DNA from: Phycisphaeraceae bacterium
GTDB taxonomy: Bacteria; Planctomycetota; Phycisphaerae; Phycisphaerales; UBA1924
Direction: 5' to 3'
Length of the DNA: 64,000 bases
Assembly: GCA_026126305.1 (NCBI GenBank)
Contig: JAHCJI010000006.1
Location: 62,001 to 126,000, forward strand
Of the stretch, positions 8,953 through 18,761 are shown piece after piece. Made by a program: the position numbers and the translations under genes. The notes beneath the pieces were generated by a model that saw nothing but the letters and a program-made list of their open reading frames with translations, did not search any database and had not been told where the DNA came from. Each line of letters begins with the position of its first letter. Within the stretch, counting starts at the first letter, position 1.

Positions 8953-9432
8953 GAGAGCGTTCCTCCGATACAACAGGGTCGAGACAGCCTGACGGACCAC
9001 CACACCAAGCCACGGGGGGAAAAACCGCCCGAACCCGGGTGGACAGGATAGACCGGTGCCGACCGGCGGGAGGGATCCGGTAACGGGCAAGGCCTTGGTG
9101 GGGGACAGTACGCCCCCCTTGTCAAACGGATGCAGCCCAGGCCCTAGAACCACTCCTAGCCGGTTGTCGCACAAGCCCGCCATTGCGTCGAGCCACAATC
9201 TCACGGTCCAAAGGCCGATAGGCCTCAGGGCCGTGACCGATAGCCAGTTCTTCCTGCATCTTCCTCGCCCTAGAACCACTCGGATGTCCGCCTAACCCTC
9301 AAAAACCACAGAACTTACGGCAAAATCAGAGCCCCGTGCATCAAGCCTCCAACACGCCCAGCCGATCGCTTGTACGTCCGCAGGAGGCCGCGACGCTTGG
9401 GGCGTTGCGGGTAAGGGATGTGAGGTGAGCCG
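8953..9432. promoter_or_regulatory. Divergent intergenic region with a duplicated 15-mer
   Basis: 480 bp without a convincing gene, lying between the HEAT/pilin block (leftward) and the HTH-receiver gene (rightward). A 15-base word, GCCCTAGAACCACTC, occurs twice in direct orientation at 9141-9155 and 9267-9281, which suggests a regulator binding site. A TTGACA (minus strand, 9125-9120) is present but has no good -10 at normal spacing. An AT-richer stretch at 9300-9330 precedes the rightward gene. Confidence 0.35.
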
Positions 9433-10008
9433 ATGCCGTTCGAGAAGGACGTACTGACGACAGGTGAGGTTGCCAAGATCTGCAAGGTCGCCCCCCGTAC
9501 GGTGTCCAAGTGGTTCGATATGGGAGAGCTTGAGGGGTACAAGATTCCCGGTTCCAAGGACCGGAGGATCCCGCTTTCGGCCCTGGTCAAGTTCATGAAG
9601 AAGCATCGCATGCCCATGGACGGGCTCAAGACCACCGGCACCCGCGTGCTGCTGGTCGATAGCGATCCGGCGGTTATCGAGGGCCTGGGGGCCATCATCA
9701 CCGAGCAGACCAGTTACGAGGTGTTCTCGGCCTCGACGAGTTTCCAGGCGGGGATGCTCTGCGAGAAGTTGCGCCCGCACGTCCTCTTATTGGACATGCA
9801 CCTGGGCGAGAACGAGAGCCAGCAGGTGGTGCAGATGGTCCGCAACAACGAACACCTGGCCATGACCCGCATCGTGGCCATGAGCAATCGGCTGACCGAT
9901 GGGCAGGCCCAAGGGCTCCGCGGACAGGGCTATGACGCCTTCCTGCGCAAGCCCTTCCCAGCGCGCGAAGCCTTGCGTGTCATCGAGCAGATGACCAGCA
10001 TGGTGTGA
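9433..10008 (+). CDS. HTH–receiver fusion regulator
   Basis: 191 residues; ATG with GAGGTGAG just upstream. Residues ~8-58 form a MerR/excisionase-type helix-turn-helix (LTTGEVAKICKVAPRTVSKW, then YKIPGSKDRRIPLSALVKFM), as in BldC-like proteins. Residues ~68-190 are a receiver domain: acidic pocket DSD, phospho-acceptor in LLLDMHLGE, Ser in VAMSN and Lys in LRKPFP are all in place. The DNA-binding domain precedes the receiver, the reverse of classical response regulators. It probably acts as a phosphorylation-controlled DNA-binding protein; its partner kinase and targets are unknown, although it is divergent from the pilin block. Confidence 0.85.
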   Translation: MPFEKDVLTTGEVAKICKVAPRTVSKWFDMGELEGYKIPGSKDRRIPLSALVKFMKKHRMPMDGLKTTGTRVLLVDSDPAVIEGLGAIITEQTSYEVFSASTSFQAGMLCEKLRPHVLLLDMHLGENESQQVVQMVRNNEHLAMTRIVAMSNRLTDGQAQGLRGQGYDAFLRKPFPAREALRVIEQMTSMV

Positions 10009-10036
10009 GGGCAAGGCGACAGGTTTTGGGTTGAAT

Positions 10037-10072
10037 AAACAAGCCCACGTCCGACAACGTGGGCTTGTTGTT
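10037..10072. terminator. Bidirectional terminator
   Basis: A perfect stem, AACAAGCCCACGT opposite ACGTGGGCTTGTT with a short loop, sits between the convergent HTH-receiver and transketolase genes. T-rich tracts on both strands flank it, so it can serve both genes. Confidence 0.8.
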
Positions 10073-10095
10073 GTGCTCCGGGATACCAGCGCCTC

Positions 10096-12066
10096 TCACA
10101 CCACCTGCAACACTTCCTTCACGGTGGCCACCAGATCGTCCGCGGTCAGGCGGCACTGCTTGAGTACCTCGTCAGCCGTACGGGCGCTGCTGGGGATATG
10201 GCGCACGTGCATCTGCTTGAGTGTGAAACCGTCGCCGTTCTCGGCAATGGCCTCGGCGATGGCGCTTCCAAGGGCCCCGCCGTAGTTATCTTCGAGGCTG
10301 ATGACATACCCCCCGTTGGCGGCGATCAGGTCCATGAGCTTATCGGTATCGAAAGGCAGGGAGTACATGTCCACCAGGGTGGCCTGGATGGCGGCCTTGT
10401 CGAGCAGCTCGATGGCCTTGTTGGCCTCATGCACCATGTACCCGCTGGCGCAGATGCAGATGTCGCGGCCCTCGTTGAGCACCTCGAACCCGCCCAGGTT
10501 GAACACGTCTTCGGCGCTGTACAGGAACTCCACATCCGGACGCTGCGTCCGCATATAGCAGCAGCCCTCGTACTCGGCCATCACCTGCGTCAGGGCGTAG
10601 GCGCTGTAGGCGTCGCTGGGCTGGAGCACATAGCACCCCGGATTGCCGCGATGGTCACGCATGGTCGTGAAGCTGCGGAACCACGACACGTCGGGCAGGC
10701 CCATCTGGCTGGGACCATCGGCGGCCAGGGTGATCCCGCTATGGCTGCCCACGATCTTGAGATTGGCCCCGCTGTTGATGGCCATCTCGATCTGGTCATA
10801 AGCCCGCGTGATGAACTTGGCAAAGCTGCTGACAAAGGGCACCTTGCCCGCAGCGCTCAGGCCCACGCCCATCGACACCATGTGTTGCTCGGCGATCTTG
10901 CACTCGAGGAACCGCGACGCCAGGGCCGCGTCCTTGGCGAAGGTCTCGGCAAAGGTGGAGTTGCTCACGTCGGCGTCGAGCACCACTACCTGGGGCATGG
11001 GCTTGCCCATGGCACGCAGCGCCAGCCCATAGGCGCGGCGCGTGGCCAGGCTGCCGGCCTGACGCAGTGATGTCATGTCCAGTTGCTTCATGGCCTGGTC
11101 CATGTTGGGCACTTCGCCCACGCCGGCGGCTGGCATCGTGGCCTCGGGCGGCGGCTGGATGGCAAAACTGTCGGCACTGCTCAGCGCGCTGGTCAGCTCG
11201 CCGCGACGCTCGTCCAGTTCGGCCCGGGCGCGTTCGAGGGCCTGGTGGCTGGGCGGCTTGCCATGCCATCCGTTGCCCTGCATCGAGGGAGCGCCCCAGC
11301 CCTTGACCGTGCGAGCCACGATCGCCAGAGGGTTGCCTTCGGACGCCGAGGCGATTTCCCGCGCCTTCTCAAAGGCCGAGCGGATGGCCTTGGGGTCGTG
11401 CCCGTCGATCACCAGCACGTCCAGCCCGTAAGCACGCAACTTCTCCGACAGGCGATCGGGGCCCTGCTGGGGGCTCACGCGGCCCGCCTGCCCATACCCG
11501 TTGCAGTTGAAGATCGGCACCACAGAACGCAAACGACGCTCGGCCATGTAGTCCAGTGCCTCGGCCACCTGCCCCTCGCGGCTCTCGCCGTCGCCGATGA
11601 TGCAGTAAATCACCCGCGTGCGATCGTCGAGACGATCGGCCTCGGCCAGGCCGCAGGCGACGCTCAGGCCCTGCCCGAGTGAACCCGTGGCGGCATCAAA
11701 GAACGGGAAGCCCTCCATGGGGTTGGGGTGCCCGTCGAGTACGCTGCCTTGCAACCTCAGGGTCTTGGCATCGTCCATGGTGAGCGGCCGGCGGTTATCG
11801 GGGTCTTTGCCCACCATCACGCCCAACTTACACGCAGCCGCATAGACCACGGGGACAGCGTGACCGGCCGAGAGCACCAGGCGGTCGCTTGTGGGGTAAT
11901 CCGGGTACTCCGGGCTCCACCGCATCGTGTGGTAGAGCAGCACCGTGACGACGTGCGAGAGGCTCATGGCCGTGGTGGGATGCCCGCTCCCAGCGGCTTC
12001 GGTCATCTCCAGGGACAACTTGCACAGGTCAATGGCTTGGGCGTGGACGGCGGCTTCGAAGGACAT
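10096..12066 (-). CDS. tkt: Transketolase
   Basis: 656 residues from an ATG at 12066 with AAGGAAG upstream. Thiamine-diphosphate enzyme of the non-oxidative pentose phosphate and Calvin-type pathways, moving two-carbon ketol units between sugar phosphates. The N-terminal part has SGHPTTAMSLSHVV and the TPP/metal motif IIGDGESREGQVAEAL; the middle has the pyrimidine-binding domain with FLECKIAEQHMVSMGVGLSA; the C-terminal domain follows. All three domains are in one chain, so this is not a split transketolase. The sequence resembles the shorter class that includes animal enzymes rather than E. coli TktA. It appears monocistronic, ending at the shared terminator. Confidence 0.9.
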   Translation of the reverse strand: MSFEAAVHAQAIDLCKLSLEMTEAAGSGHPTTAMSLSHVVTVLLYHTMRWSPEYPDYPTSDRLVLSAGHAVPVVYAAACKLGVMVGKDPDNRRPLTMDDAKTLRLQGSVLDGHPNPMEGFPFFDAATGSLGQGLSVACGLAEADRLDDRTRVIYCIIGDGESREGQVAEALDYMAERRLRSVVPIFNCNGYGQAGRVSPQQGPDRLSEKLRAYGLDVLVIDGHDPKAIRSAFEKAREIASASEGNPLAIVARTVKGWGAPSMQGNGWHGKPPSHQALERARAELDERRGELTSALSSADSFAIQPPPEATMPAAGVGEVPNMDQAMKQLDMTSLRQAGSLATRRAYGLALRAMGKPMPQVVVLDADVSNSTFAETFAKDAALASRFLECKIAEQHMVSMGVGLSAAGKVPFVSSFAKFITRAYDQIEMAINSGANLKIVGSHSGITLAADGPSQMGLPDVSWFRSFTTMRDHRGNPGCYVLQPSDAYSAYALTQVMAEYEGCCYMRTQRPDVEFLYSAEDVFNLGGFEVLNEGRDICICASGYMVHEANKAIELLDKAAIQATLVDMYSLPFDTDKLMDLIAANGGYVISLEDNYGGALGSAIAEAIAENGDGFTLKQMHVRHIPSSARTADEVLKQCRLTADDLVATVKEVLQVV

Positions 12067-12316
12067 GGCGCTTCCTTTCAAGGGCAACCTCACCCCAAGG
12101 TCGGCGGCGGTCGCCGCGACCGTGGGGCGAGCGGCCCCTGGCCATGATCGGGCCAAGTGCCGCCAGTACCCATGAGGAGCGCCGGACCGCCCGGGGGCAG
12201 GTGCCGATGGTCTCTATGTCGATGCCCGACCGCCCCGCACCCCAAGGATCCGGCTCGGCACGAGCAAGCACGTGAGTATCTGCCCGTCCGGACGCATTGG
12301 CAACCCAAAACGTCCG

Positions 12317-12868
12317 CTAAAAGAGTCCAAGGTTAAAATCGTGGCCCAAATCGGCCTCGTCGGCAATGGCCGAAGGTGGGCGGGAGGGCAAATCGGGCAC
12401 CTCGACACCCATCATCGCGGCCCGACGGGCGGCTCGGATGGTGTCCCCATCGGTATACCAGCGGATGTGGTCGGCCATGAGTTCACCCGCAGGCCGGTTG
12501 CCCAAGACACCAACGTCGATCGTGACGTCGGTCATGCTGGGCGTCAAGCGTCGGAGCCTGAGCACAGCCAAGTCTCCCCGCTCGCTGGTGATCTGGTAGA
12601 CTCGCGTTCGGACCTCGCCCCCGGCCCGGATTTCGGTGGTCAGCCTGGCTCCGAGATCCAGACCAACCATCGCACGTTCGGCGGCCAGGCTTACGGCGTC
12701 GAACTCGGCATCCTCGACGAAACGCAAACGAGAGCCGACCCAGGCAGAGTAACCAAATCCGGCCACGGATGCCACGGGGGCGACCGGCATGGCCGCGGCC
12801 AAGCAACCAGCGGCCAGCAGACTGCTGGCAAGCAGACCCAAACTTGCGAAGATACGGAAAGCGTCCAT
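12317..12868 (-). CDS. DUF3568-like lipoprotein
   Basis: 183 residues. The N-terminus has a signal segment ending in the lipobox LLAAGC. The body (SRLRFVEDAEFDAVSLAAERAM, then VYQITSERGDLAVLRLRRL and TDVTIDVGVLGN) matches the pattern of small periplasmic proteins annotated DUF3568: one helix followed by beta strands with a 'D…T.V.IRVG.FGD' type motif. Function is unknown. It begins 11 bp after the Fur-type gene on the same strand, so it may share a transcript with that regulator and the TauE-like permease. Confidence 0.7.
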   Translation of the reverse strand: MDAFRIFASLGLLASSLLAAGCLAAAMPVAPVASVAGFGYSAWVGSRLRFVEDAEFDAVSLAAERAMVGLDLGARLTTEIRAGGEVRTRVYQITSERGDLAVLRLRRLTPSMTDVTIDVGVLGNRPAGELMADHIRWYTDGDTIRAARRAAMMGVEVPDLPSRPPSAIADEADLGHDFNLGLF

Positions 12869-12879
12869 AGATGGGCCGC

Positions 12880-13254
12880 CTAGGCGCAGTTGGCGCAGAC
12901 GCCGTACAACACGATCTCGTGCCGGGTCACTCGGAAGCCATGAGGAGCCAGGCTGGAGGGATTGTTGACGCAGCCCTGGACCTCATAGACCTTGCCGCAG
13001 TTTTCGCACTTGAAGTAGTGGTGGTGGCTGTGGTGCCGCTCGGCGGGCTCGTAACGGGCGGGCTCGCCTGGCAGTTCGACCGCATGGAGTTCGTGGTCGT
13101 CGAGCATGAGCTTGATAGTCCGATAAACAGTCGCCAAGCCAATGCCCGGAACATCCTGTTGGGCACGATCGAGGACTTCCTGTGGGCCTAGGGGCCCGTC
13201 TGCGTCGGCAAAGACCGTGCGGATGGCGCGGCGCTGGCGTGTGTCTCGTGTCAT
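12880..13254 (-). CDS. Fur-family metalloregulator
   Basis: 124 residues, slightly shorter than typical Fur proteins. The winged helix-turn-helix includes GIGLATVYRTIKLMLDDHEL. The metal and dimerisation part holds a His cluster followed by CENCGKVYEV, plus a second CxxC at the extreme C-terminus (GVCANCA); such paired CxxC motifs bind structural zinc. Fur, Zur and PerR subtypes cannot be told apart from the residues visible. It lies between a TauE/SafE permease (10 bp upstream) and a lipoprotein (11 bp downstream), so autoregulation of this small operon is plausible. Confidence 0.88.
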   Translation of the reverse strand: MTRDTRQRRAIRTVFADADGPLGPQEVLDRAQQDVPGIGLATVYRTIKLMLDDHELHAVELPGEPARYEPAERHHSHHHYFKCENCGKVYEVQGCVNNPSSLAPHGFRVTRHEIVLYGVCANCA

Positions 13255-13264
13255 CGTCGGCAGT

Positions 13265-14299
13265 TTATGCCGCTGGGGCTGGCTTCGGCTCGCTGAAGCG
13301 ATACATGAAATGGAAGCAGGTATTGAGCACGAGGACGGCGGTCACGCTGCCGCCCACGGTCAGCCAGGTCAGGCCCACGGTTTGCAAGGCCCAGAAGAAC
13401 TGGCCCAGGCACAGTATCGACACGATGACCAGCGTGATGCCCTTGGGGATCAGGCGCATCATGAGGACACCAATGGGTGCGCCGATCAGTACCACTGGTG
13501 CCGCCGCGGACCATTTTTCCAGCACGGCCTGGTCGATGTGCCCCAGCACCGCGGCATTGATGGCCCCGACGAGCGAGGTAAAAGCCATGATGATCACGCT
13601 GGTGGCCACCGCCGTCCGCAAGTCGGCGCGGTACACCAGCACCAGCACGCAGTACAGCACCATGTCAATGCCCACGCCCGTCGCGGACGCCGCGACGCCC
13701 CCCACGACGCCCACGACAATGCCCACGCCCGCATCGAAGGAAGGCCGAAGGGCAATGCGTGGGTGCGGCGTGAGCAGTTGCTTCAGTTTAACCAGGGTCA
13801 TGATGCCAAAGCCCGCCCAGATCACCGCGAAGACCAGTTTGACGAAATCATCGGGCAGGAAGGGCACGAGCAGCCTCGACGAGATGGGCAGCACCAGCAA
13901 CACCGTGGCCATGCTCCAGAGCAGCGGCCGCACTGCCAGCGGGAGTCTGCCGCAGAGGATGAGCATCGTGGCCGAGCTCATGCCGACGCTCTGGATCAGA
14001 AAGCTGAAGTTCCTTCCCAGGCTGACGGGCTCATCGAAGAGGAGCACGAGGATGGGAAAGCCGACGGTACCGCCGCCCATGGGTGTGCTGCCGGCCACGT
14101 AGGAACCCGCCGCCATGGCGACGGCGATGGGCCACTCGCGGGCGAGAGTCGGCCCATTGCCCAGGTAGATCATGGCCACGCTCCAGACCATGAGAAACCA
14201 GAACGCCCAAGCCGCAAATGGCGCGTACCTGGCCATGACCTCGCGGACGGCGATCTTCTCTCTGGACAACCCCACGCTCCTCGGAAACGGGCCGACCAT
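13265..14299 (-). CDS. TauE/SafE (TSUP) family membrane transporter
   Basis: 344 residues with about eight hydrophobic segments. The repeated signature of the family is present: GSYVAGSTPMGGGTVGFPIL in the first half and VGVVGGVAASATGVGIDMVLY in the second, reflecting the internal duplication. Members export or import sulfur compounds such as sulfite, sulfoacetate or taurine-derived anions. The start at 14299 is chosen for family length; there is no strong ribosome-binding site. It diverges from a cysteine-desulfurase homologue 81 bp away, which fits a sulfur role, and precedes a Fur-type regulator. Confidence 0.82.
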   Translation of the reverse strand: MVGPFPRSVGLSREKIAVREVMARYAPFAAWAFWFLMVWSVAMIYLGNGPTLAREWPIAVAMAAGSYVAGSTPMGGGTVGFPILVLLFDEPVSLGRNFSFLIQSVGMSSATMLILCGRLPLAVRPLLWSMATVLLVLPISSRLLVPFLPDDFVKLVFAVIWAGFGIMTLVKLKQLLTPHPRIALRPSFDAGVGIVVGVVGGVAASATGVGIDMVLYCVLVLVYRADLRTAVATSVIIMAFTSLVGAINAAVLGHIDQAVLEKWSAAAPVVLIGAPIGVLMMRLIPKGITLVIVSILCLGQFFWALQTVGLTWLTVGGSVTAVLVLNTCFHFMYRFSEPKPAPAA

Positions 14300-14380
14300 A
14301 ATCCTGTAAACCGGCGGGAATCCTACGCCAATATGCCCGAACCAACGCCCGAAGACCAGCGATGGCAATAGACTGGTTGG

Positions 14381-15586
14381 ATGCTCGAACGCCTGTACCT
14401 CGACAACGCCGCCACGAGTTTCCCCAAAGCACCGGGCGTGTACGAGGCCATGGTCCGATATGGCCAGGACATCGGCGCTTCGCCCGGGCGGGGGGCCTAT
14501 GCCGAGGCGAAGCAGGGTGCCTCGGTCTTGGCCGAGGGCCGCCGCCTGATCGCACGGCTGATCAACGCTCCGGGACCCGACCGGATCGTGTTTACACTCA
14601 ATACCAGCGACGCCTTGAACCTGGCCATCAAGGGCGTGGTGTTCCATCGATTGCGTTCCGATCCGGACAGCCGCATCCATGTGGTGACCACCGCGATGGA
14701 CCACAACTCGGTGCTCCGCCCGTTGAACGCGCTGGCTTCACTGCTCCCCGGGTTGTTTCGCTGGACACGAGTGCCCGTGGACGCGATGGGTCGCGTGGAC
14801 CCGGGCGACATACAAGGGGCGATCACGCCTGAAACGGCGCTGGTGTCGGTGGTACACGCGAGCAACGCCACGGGGGTGCTCCAGCCCGTTGCCGACATTG
14901 GAGCGATATGCCAGAAGGCCCGGGTGCCGCTGCTGGTCGATGCCGCCCAGAGCCTGGGACATGTGCCGGTGGACGTGCGAGCCATGGGCATCGATCTCTT
15001 GGCGTTCCCAGGCCATAAGGGTCTGCTGGGACCGCTGGGGACGGGCGGGCTCTTTCTCGGCCCGGATATGGACGAACGCCTCGACCCATTGCGTGAGGGC
15101 GGCACGGGCTCTCGCAGCGAGAGCGATACCCAGCCGATCGATATGCCCGACAAGTACGAGCCCGGCTCGCACAACACCGTGGGCATTGCCGGACTGAATG
15201 TCGGCGTGCGTGCCTTGCTCGAGCGTGGTCTCGACAACATCCGCGTGCATGAGCGCGCGTTGATCGAACGGTTCGTGGCGGGCATGGCCGAGATCGAAGG
15301 GGTCCGCATCGTGGGGCCAAGCGATGCCGACCAGCGTGTGGCCGTGTTCGGCCTGGTGTTCGATGGGCTCGACCCCCATCAGGCCGCCGAGCGTCTGGAA
15401 CGCGATCACGGCCTGCTGACCCGGGCCGGACTGCACTGCGCCCCGGGCGCTCACGAATCGATGGGCACGGCCTCGATGGGCGGCACGGTACGTGTGAGCT
15501 TCGGGCTCTTTACGACGCACGGGGACGTGGAACGCACGCTGGCGGGCATCGCACGGGTGGCGCAGGTGTGCGCCGTTTCTCGGTGA
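14381..15586 (+). CDS. Class V aminotransferase, cysteine desulfurase family
   Basis: 401 residues. PLP enzyme: LDNAATSFPKAPGV at the N-terminus, HASNATGVLQPV, LLVDAAQSLGHVPVD with the cofactor-stacking Asp, and the Schiff-base Lys in FPGHKGLLGPLGTGGLF. The block GGTGSRSESDTQP and the late RAGLHCAPGAHESMGT, which supplies the candidate catalytic Cys, fit the cysteine-desulfurase-like subgroup often annotated TIGR01977 rather than IscS/SufS proper. It probably releases sulfur from cysteine or a related thiol. It is transcribed away from the TauE/SafE gene through a short shared region. Confidence 0.85.
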   Translation: MLERLYLDNAATSFPKAPGVYEAMVRYGQDIGASPGRGAYAEAKQGASVLAEGRRLIARLINAPGPDRIVFTLNTSDALNLAIKGVVFHRLRSDPDSRIHVVTTAMDHNSVLRPLNALASLLPGLFRWTRVPVDAMGRVDPGDIQGAITPETALVSVVHASNATGVLQPVADIGAICQKARVPLLVDAAQSLGHVPVDVRAMGIDLLAFPGHKGLLGPLGTGGLFLGPDMDERLDPLREGGTGSRSESDTQPIDMPDKYEPGSHNTVGIAGLNVGVRALLERGLDNIRVHERALIERFVAGMAEIEGVRIVGPSDADQRVAVFGLVFDGLDPHQAAERLERDHGLLTRAGLHCAPGAHESMGTASMGGTVRVSFGLFTTHGDVERTLAGIARVAQVCAVSR

Positions 15587-15605
15587 TCGAAGTCTTCGTG
15601 GACAC

Positions 15606-17003
15606 TCAAGGGCGTTGGGCGGGCCGGCGTCGCAAGAGCCAGACCGACGCGAGCCAACGCACGCTCCAGCCCAGGCGGTGGAGGCGCAACTGCACGTCCA
15701 GGCGGCGGAGCGAAGCATCTTCGGGATCGACCGACAGGGCCTGCCTGATCCAGTAGCGGGCACGGGACCATTGGCCTTCGCGCAGCAGCGCCAAGGCGAT
15801 GTTGTGCATCGCGGGAACGAATCTCGGGTCGAGGCGGACAGCCTCACGCGTGGCGTCGATGCCAGAGACTCGATCGCCCGCGTGGAAGTGGGCCAGGCCA
15901 AGCCAGTGCCACAGACGGGCATCGTGGGGCCTCATGCGGACGGCCCTGCCCAGGACGCGGATGGCCTGGGTTTGAGCGCCGGCATCGATGAGCAGTTCGC
16001 CCATCTCGGCCAGGGCCGAGCCTTCGATGGGCGGTTCGTCCAACTGGTCTGGCTCGGCAGCGCGATGCAGGCGTTCGACTTCGGCTTCGAGGAGTTCGAT
16101 GGTGCGTTGGCGGTCCTCTGCCTTAGGCGATGCCAGGAGCAGCCTTGCCAAGCGGCGTGTGACGTCGCCTCGGGTTGGATCCAGGCGTCGAGCCACGTCG
16201 AGATGGACCACGGCCTTGCTGGGCTCGCCTCGCCGCTCGTGCAGGAAGCCAAGTTCGGCGTGCGCTTCGGCATGATCGGGCTCGAGTTCGAGGACGCGTC
16301 CGAATTTTTCTCTGGCCTCGTCGTACTTGCGCATCTCGACGAGCAGGCGTCCCAGGTTCATGAGCACGCCCACGTCGCCCGGGTCTTCGCGCAGTTCGAT
16401 CAGGAACAACTGGCGGGCGCGCTCGTGGCGGCCCGTCTGCCAGTAGGCCTCGGCCAGTTTGGCCTGCACGCCGGGCAGGTCGGGTTCGAGGCGGGCGGCC
16501 TCGCGCAAGCACCACACGGCGCGATCGTGCAGCCCGCGGGCCAGCAGGCTGCCGGCGATCGCCGAATAGGCCTCGGCACAGTCGGGCTTGCGCTGCTGGA
16601 GCATATAGAAGGCCAGTTCGGCCTCGTCGTGCTCGCCCAGTTGGGCGTGGGCCTCAATGCGCGCGATGGCGGGGTAGACCTCGGCGGGCTCGGCTGCTTC
16701 GGCCTTATCGAACCAGCCCAGCGCCAGTCGTGTCTTGCCGGCACGCACGAGGTTCACCCCCGCGGCCATGGCGGCGTTGAAATCTCCCGAGCGCAATTGG
16801 TAACTCTCGCCAAACGCGTTGGCGGCCTCTTCATACCGTCCATCGGCCTCGAGCGCGACTCCCAGGTTGAACAACCAATCCGGCTGGTAGGGGTTCAGCG
16901 CGATGGCTTCACGCAAAGCCGCAGCGGCTTCGGCCCAGCGGCCGGCCTCGTAGAGGTCGTGCGCTCGTTCGACATGGGACTCGGCGTCGATCCAGTCGCT
17001 CAT
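15606..17003 (-). CDS. Tetratricopeptide-repeat protein
   Basis: 465 residues from an ATG at 17003. No signal peptide is visible. Nearly the whole length is TPR units with the usual W/L-G-Y-A-P spacing (for example WAEAAAALREAIALNPYQPD, GDVGVLMNLGRLLVEMRKYD and DHAEAHAELGFLHERRGEPS). Such proteins are scaffolds; the partner is unknown. It converges with the cysteine-desulfurase gene, 19 bp apart. Confidence 0.8.
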   Translation of the reverse strand: MSDWIDAESHVERAHDLYEAGRWAEAAAALREAIALNPYQPDWLFNLGVALEADGRYEEAANAFGESYQLRSGDFNAAMAAGVNLVRAGKTRLALGWFDKAEAAEPAEVYPAIARIEAHAQLGEHDEAELAFYMLQQRKPDCAEAYSAIAGSLLARGLHDRAVWCLREAARLEPDLPGVQAKLAEAYWQTGRHERARQLFLIELREDPGDVGVLMNLGRLLVEMRKYDEAREKFGRVLELEPDHAEAHAELGFLHERRGEPSKAVVHLDVARRLDPTRGDVTRRLARLLLASPKAEDRQRTIELLEAEVERLHRAAEPDQLDEPPIEGSALAEMGELLIDAGAQTQAIRVLGRAVRMRPHDARLWHWLGLAHFHAGDRVSGIDATREAVRLDPRFVPAMHNIALALLREGQWSRARYWIRQALSVDPEDASLRRLDVQLRLHRLGWSVRWLASVWLLRRRPAQRP

Positions 17004-17215
17004 GGGTCGCCCTGGCGTCCTCCACGGATCGGCATGCCTGAAGCCGTCCCGCGGAACCATTGTATCGTCGGTCGACGGAGATTCTCTCCGCAATCTCCCG
17101 GATGGGAACACGGATGTGTCGTTCTCGGTCCCCTAACTCATAACCGACGGAAACGACAGTCCGTCGAAAGGTACATGGGCGTTCCTCGTAGAACCTGGGA
17201 TTGAGGATTTGAGAA

Positions 17216-17288
<73 letters not shown>

Positions 17289-17366
17289 TGTGTTGTCCGA
17301 GGGGGAGGATAGGACGATCGTGCCTGTGTGCCAAGCCCGTCGTGTATTCCGGCGCAACAATCCCGG

Positions 17367-18761
17367 ATGCAACAGCAAGCCAGCAGCCCCACCGAAGTGA
17401 TCGAGGCCAATTTCGACAGCCTGGTGGGCCCGACACACAACTACGCGGGCCTGGCGCATGGCAACCTGCTGAGCTCCGAGCACGCGGGGCTGGCGGCCTA
17501 TCCGCGTGCCGCCGCCCTCCAGGGCCTTCGAAAGATGAACCACCTGCGATCGCTTGGGCTCGTGCAGGGCGTGCTGCCACCACAGGTGCGGCCCGATGTC
17601 GAATACCTGCGGGCTGTTGGGTTTCACGGGGGAGATGATGCGTCGGTCATCCGTCGAGCGGCCCAGGAAGCCCCCCGGCTGCTCGCCGCCGCCAGCAGCG
17701 CCAGCGGCATGTGGGCGGCCAATGCAGCGACGGTGTCACCCTCGGCCGACACGGCCGACGGACGGGTCCACCTGACCCCGGCCAACCTGGTGACCAACAG
17801 CCATCGGTCGATTGAGGCGGTCCAGACGACTCGTACGCTCCGTGCCATTTTTGCGGACGCATCTCGATTCGTGGTGCATGATCCCTTGCCCGCCACGCCC
17901 GATTTCGCCGACGAGGGAGCCGCCAATCACACCCGATTCGCCCCGGAGCACGGGCGGCCGGGCGTCGAGTTGTTCGTGTATGGGCGGCTTGGTTCGGGCG
18001 AGGGTTTGATCGCCATTCCCGGGCGATTTCCCGCAAGGCAGACGCTCGAGGCGAGCCGGGCCTTGGCTCGTTTGCACGGTCTGGACCACAATGCTGTTGT
18101 GTTCGCCCAGCAGCATCCCGGTGCCATCGACGCGGGGGTGTTCCACAATGACGTGATCGCCGTTGGGAATGGGCCGGTGCTGTTGGCCCACGAGATGGCC
18201 TTTGCCGATCGAGACGGTACATTGGCGCAGCTGCGCCGTGTCTGTGAGGCCCGTGGCTTCGAGCTGATCCTCGTGGAGGTGCCCGAATCGGTCGTGCCAC
18301 TGTCAATGGCCGTCCGGCGATATTTGTTCAATAGCCAATTGGTCAACCTCCCGGACGGGGGCATGGCTCTCGTTGCACCAACAGATTGCCGGGACGAACC
18401 GACCATCGTGGCGGCAGTCCAGGACATCCTCTCGGACACATCAAATCCGATACGGGATATCCATTACGTCGATGTCCGCCAGAGCATGCAAAACGGTGGT
18501 GGTCCGGCTTGCCTGAGGCTCCGGGTGGTGCTGAACAAGGGTGAACTCGATTCGTTGGCCAGGGGAGTTCTTCTGACGGATGCACTTTCTCAGCAGTTGG
18601 AAGGCTGGATCGAGCGTCACTACCGCGAATGCATCAAGCCCGCCGATCTTGCCGACCCTGCTCTCCTCGACGAGAGTGTGGCCGCCTTAGACGAGTTGAC
18701 AGGGATCCTTGGACTTGGGTCTATCTACCCATTTCAGCGGTCATCGGTCACGGTCTGGTAG
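17367..18761 (+). CDS. astB: N-succinylarginine dihydrolase
   Basis: 464 residues from the ATG at 17367; an in-frame ATG at 17328 would add 13 residues and neither has a strong ribosome-binding site. AstB hydrolyses N2-succinylarginine to succinylornithine, CO2 and ammonia in the arginine succinyltransferase pathway. Family blocks are clear: [20 protein letters not shown] near the start, [21 protein letters not shown] with a catalytic-type His, and [15 protein letters not shown] with the nucleophile Cys near the end. No other ast gene is nearby, so the pathway genes are either scattered or incomplete. Confidence 0.9.
   Translation: MQQQASSPTEVIEANFDSLVGPTHNYAGLAHGNLLSSEHAGLAAYPRAAALQGLRKMNHLRSLGLVQGVLPPQVRPDVEYLRAVGFHGGDDASVIRRAAQEAPRLLAAASSASGMWAANAATVSPSADTADGRVHLTPANLVTNSHRSIEAVQTTRTLRAIFADASRFVVHDPLPATPDFADEGAANHTRFAPEHGRPGVELFVYGRLGSGEGLIAIPGRFPARQTLEASRALARLHGLDHNAVVFAQQHPGAIDAGVFHNDVIAVGNGPVLLAHEMAFADRDGTLAQLRRVCEARGFELILVEVPESVVPLSMAVRRYLFNSQLVNLPDGGMALVAPTDCRDEPTIVAAVQDILSDTSNPIRDIHYVDVRQSMQNGGGPACLRLRVVLNKGELDSLARGVLLTDALSQQLEGWIERHYRECIKPADLADPALLDESVAALDELTGILGLGSIYPFQRSSVTVW

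Noticed and set aside
9119..9125. TTGACA on the minus strand as a -35 for the HEAT/pilin block
   Set aside because: No acceptable -10 at 16-18 bp spacing.
13142..14371. 409-codon plus-strand frame over the TauE/SafE gene
   Set aside because: His/Asp/Gln-rich shadow; the opposite strand has membrane segments with family signatures.
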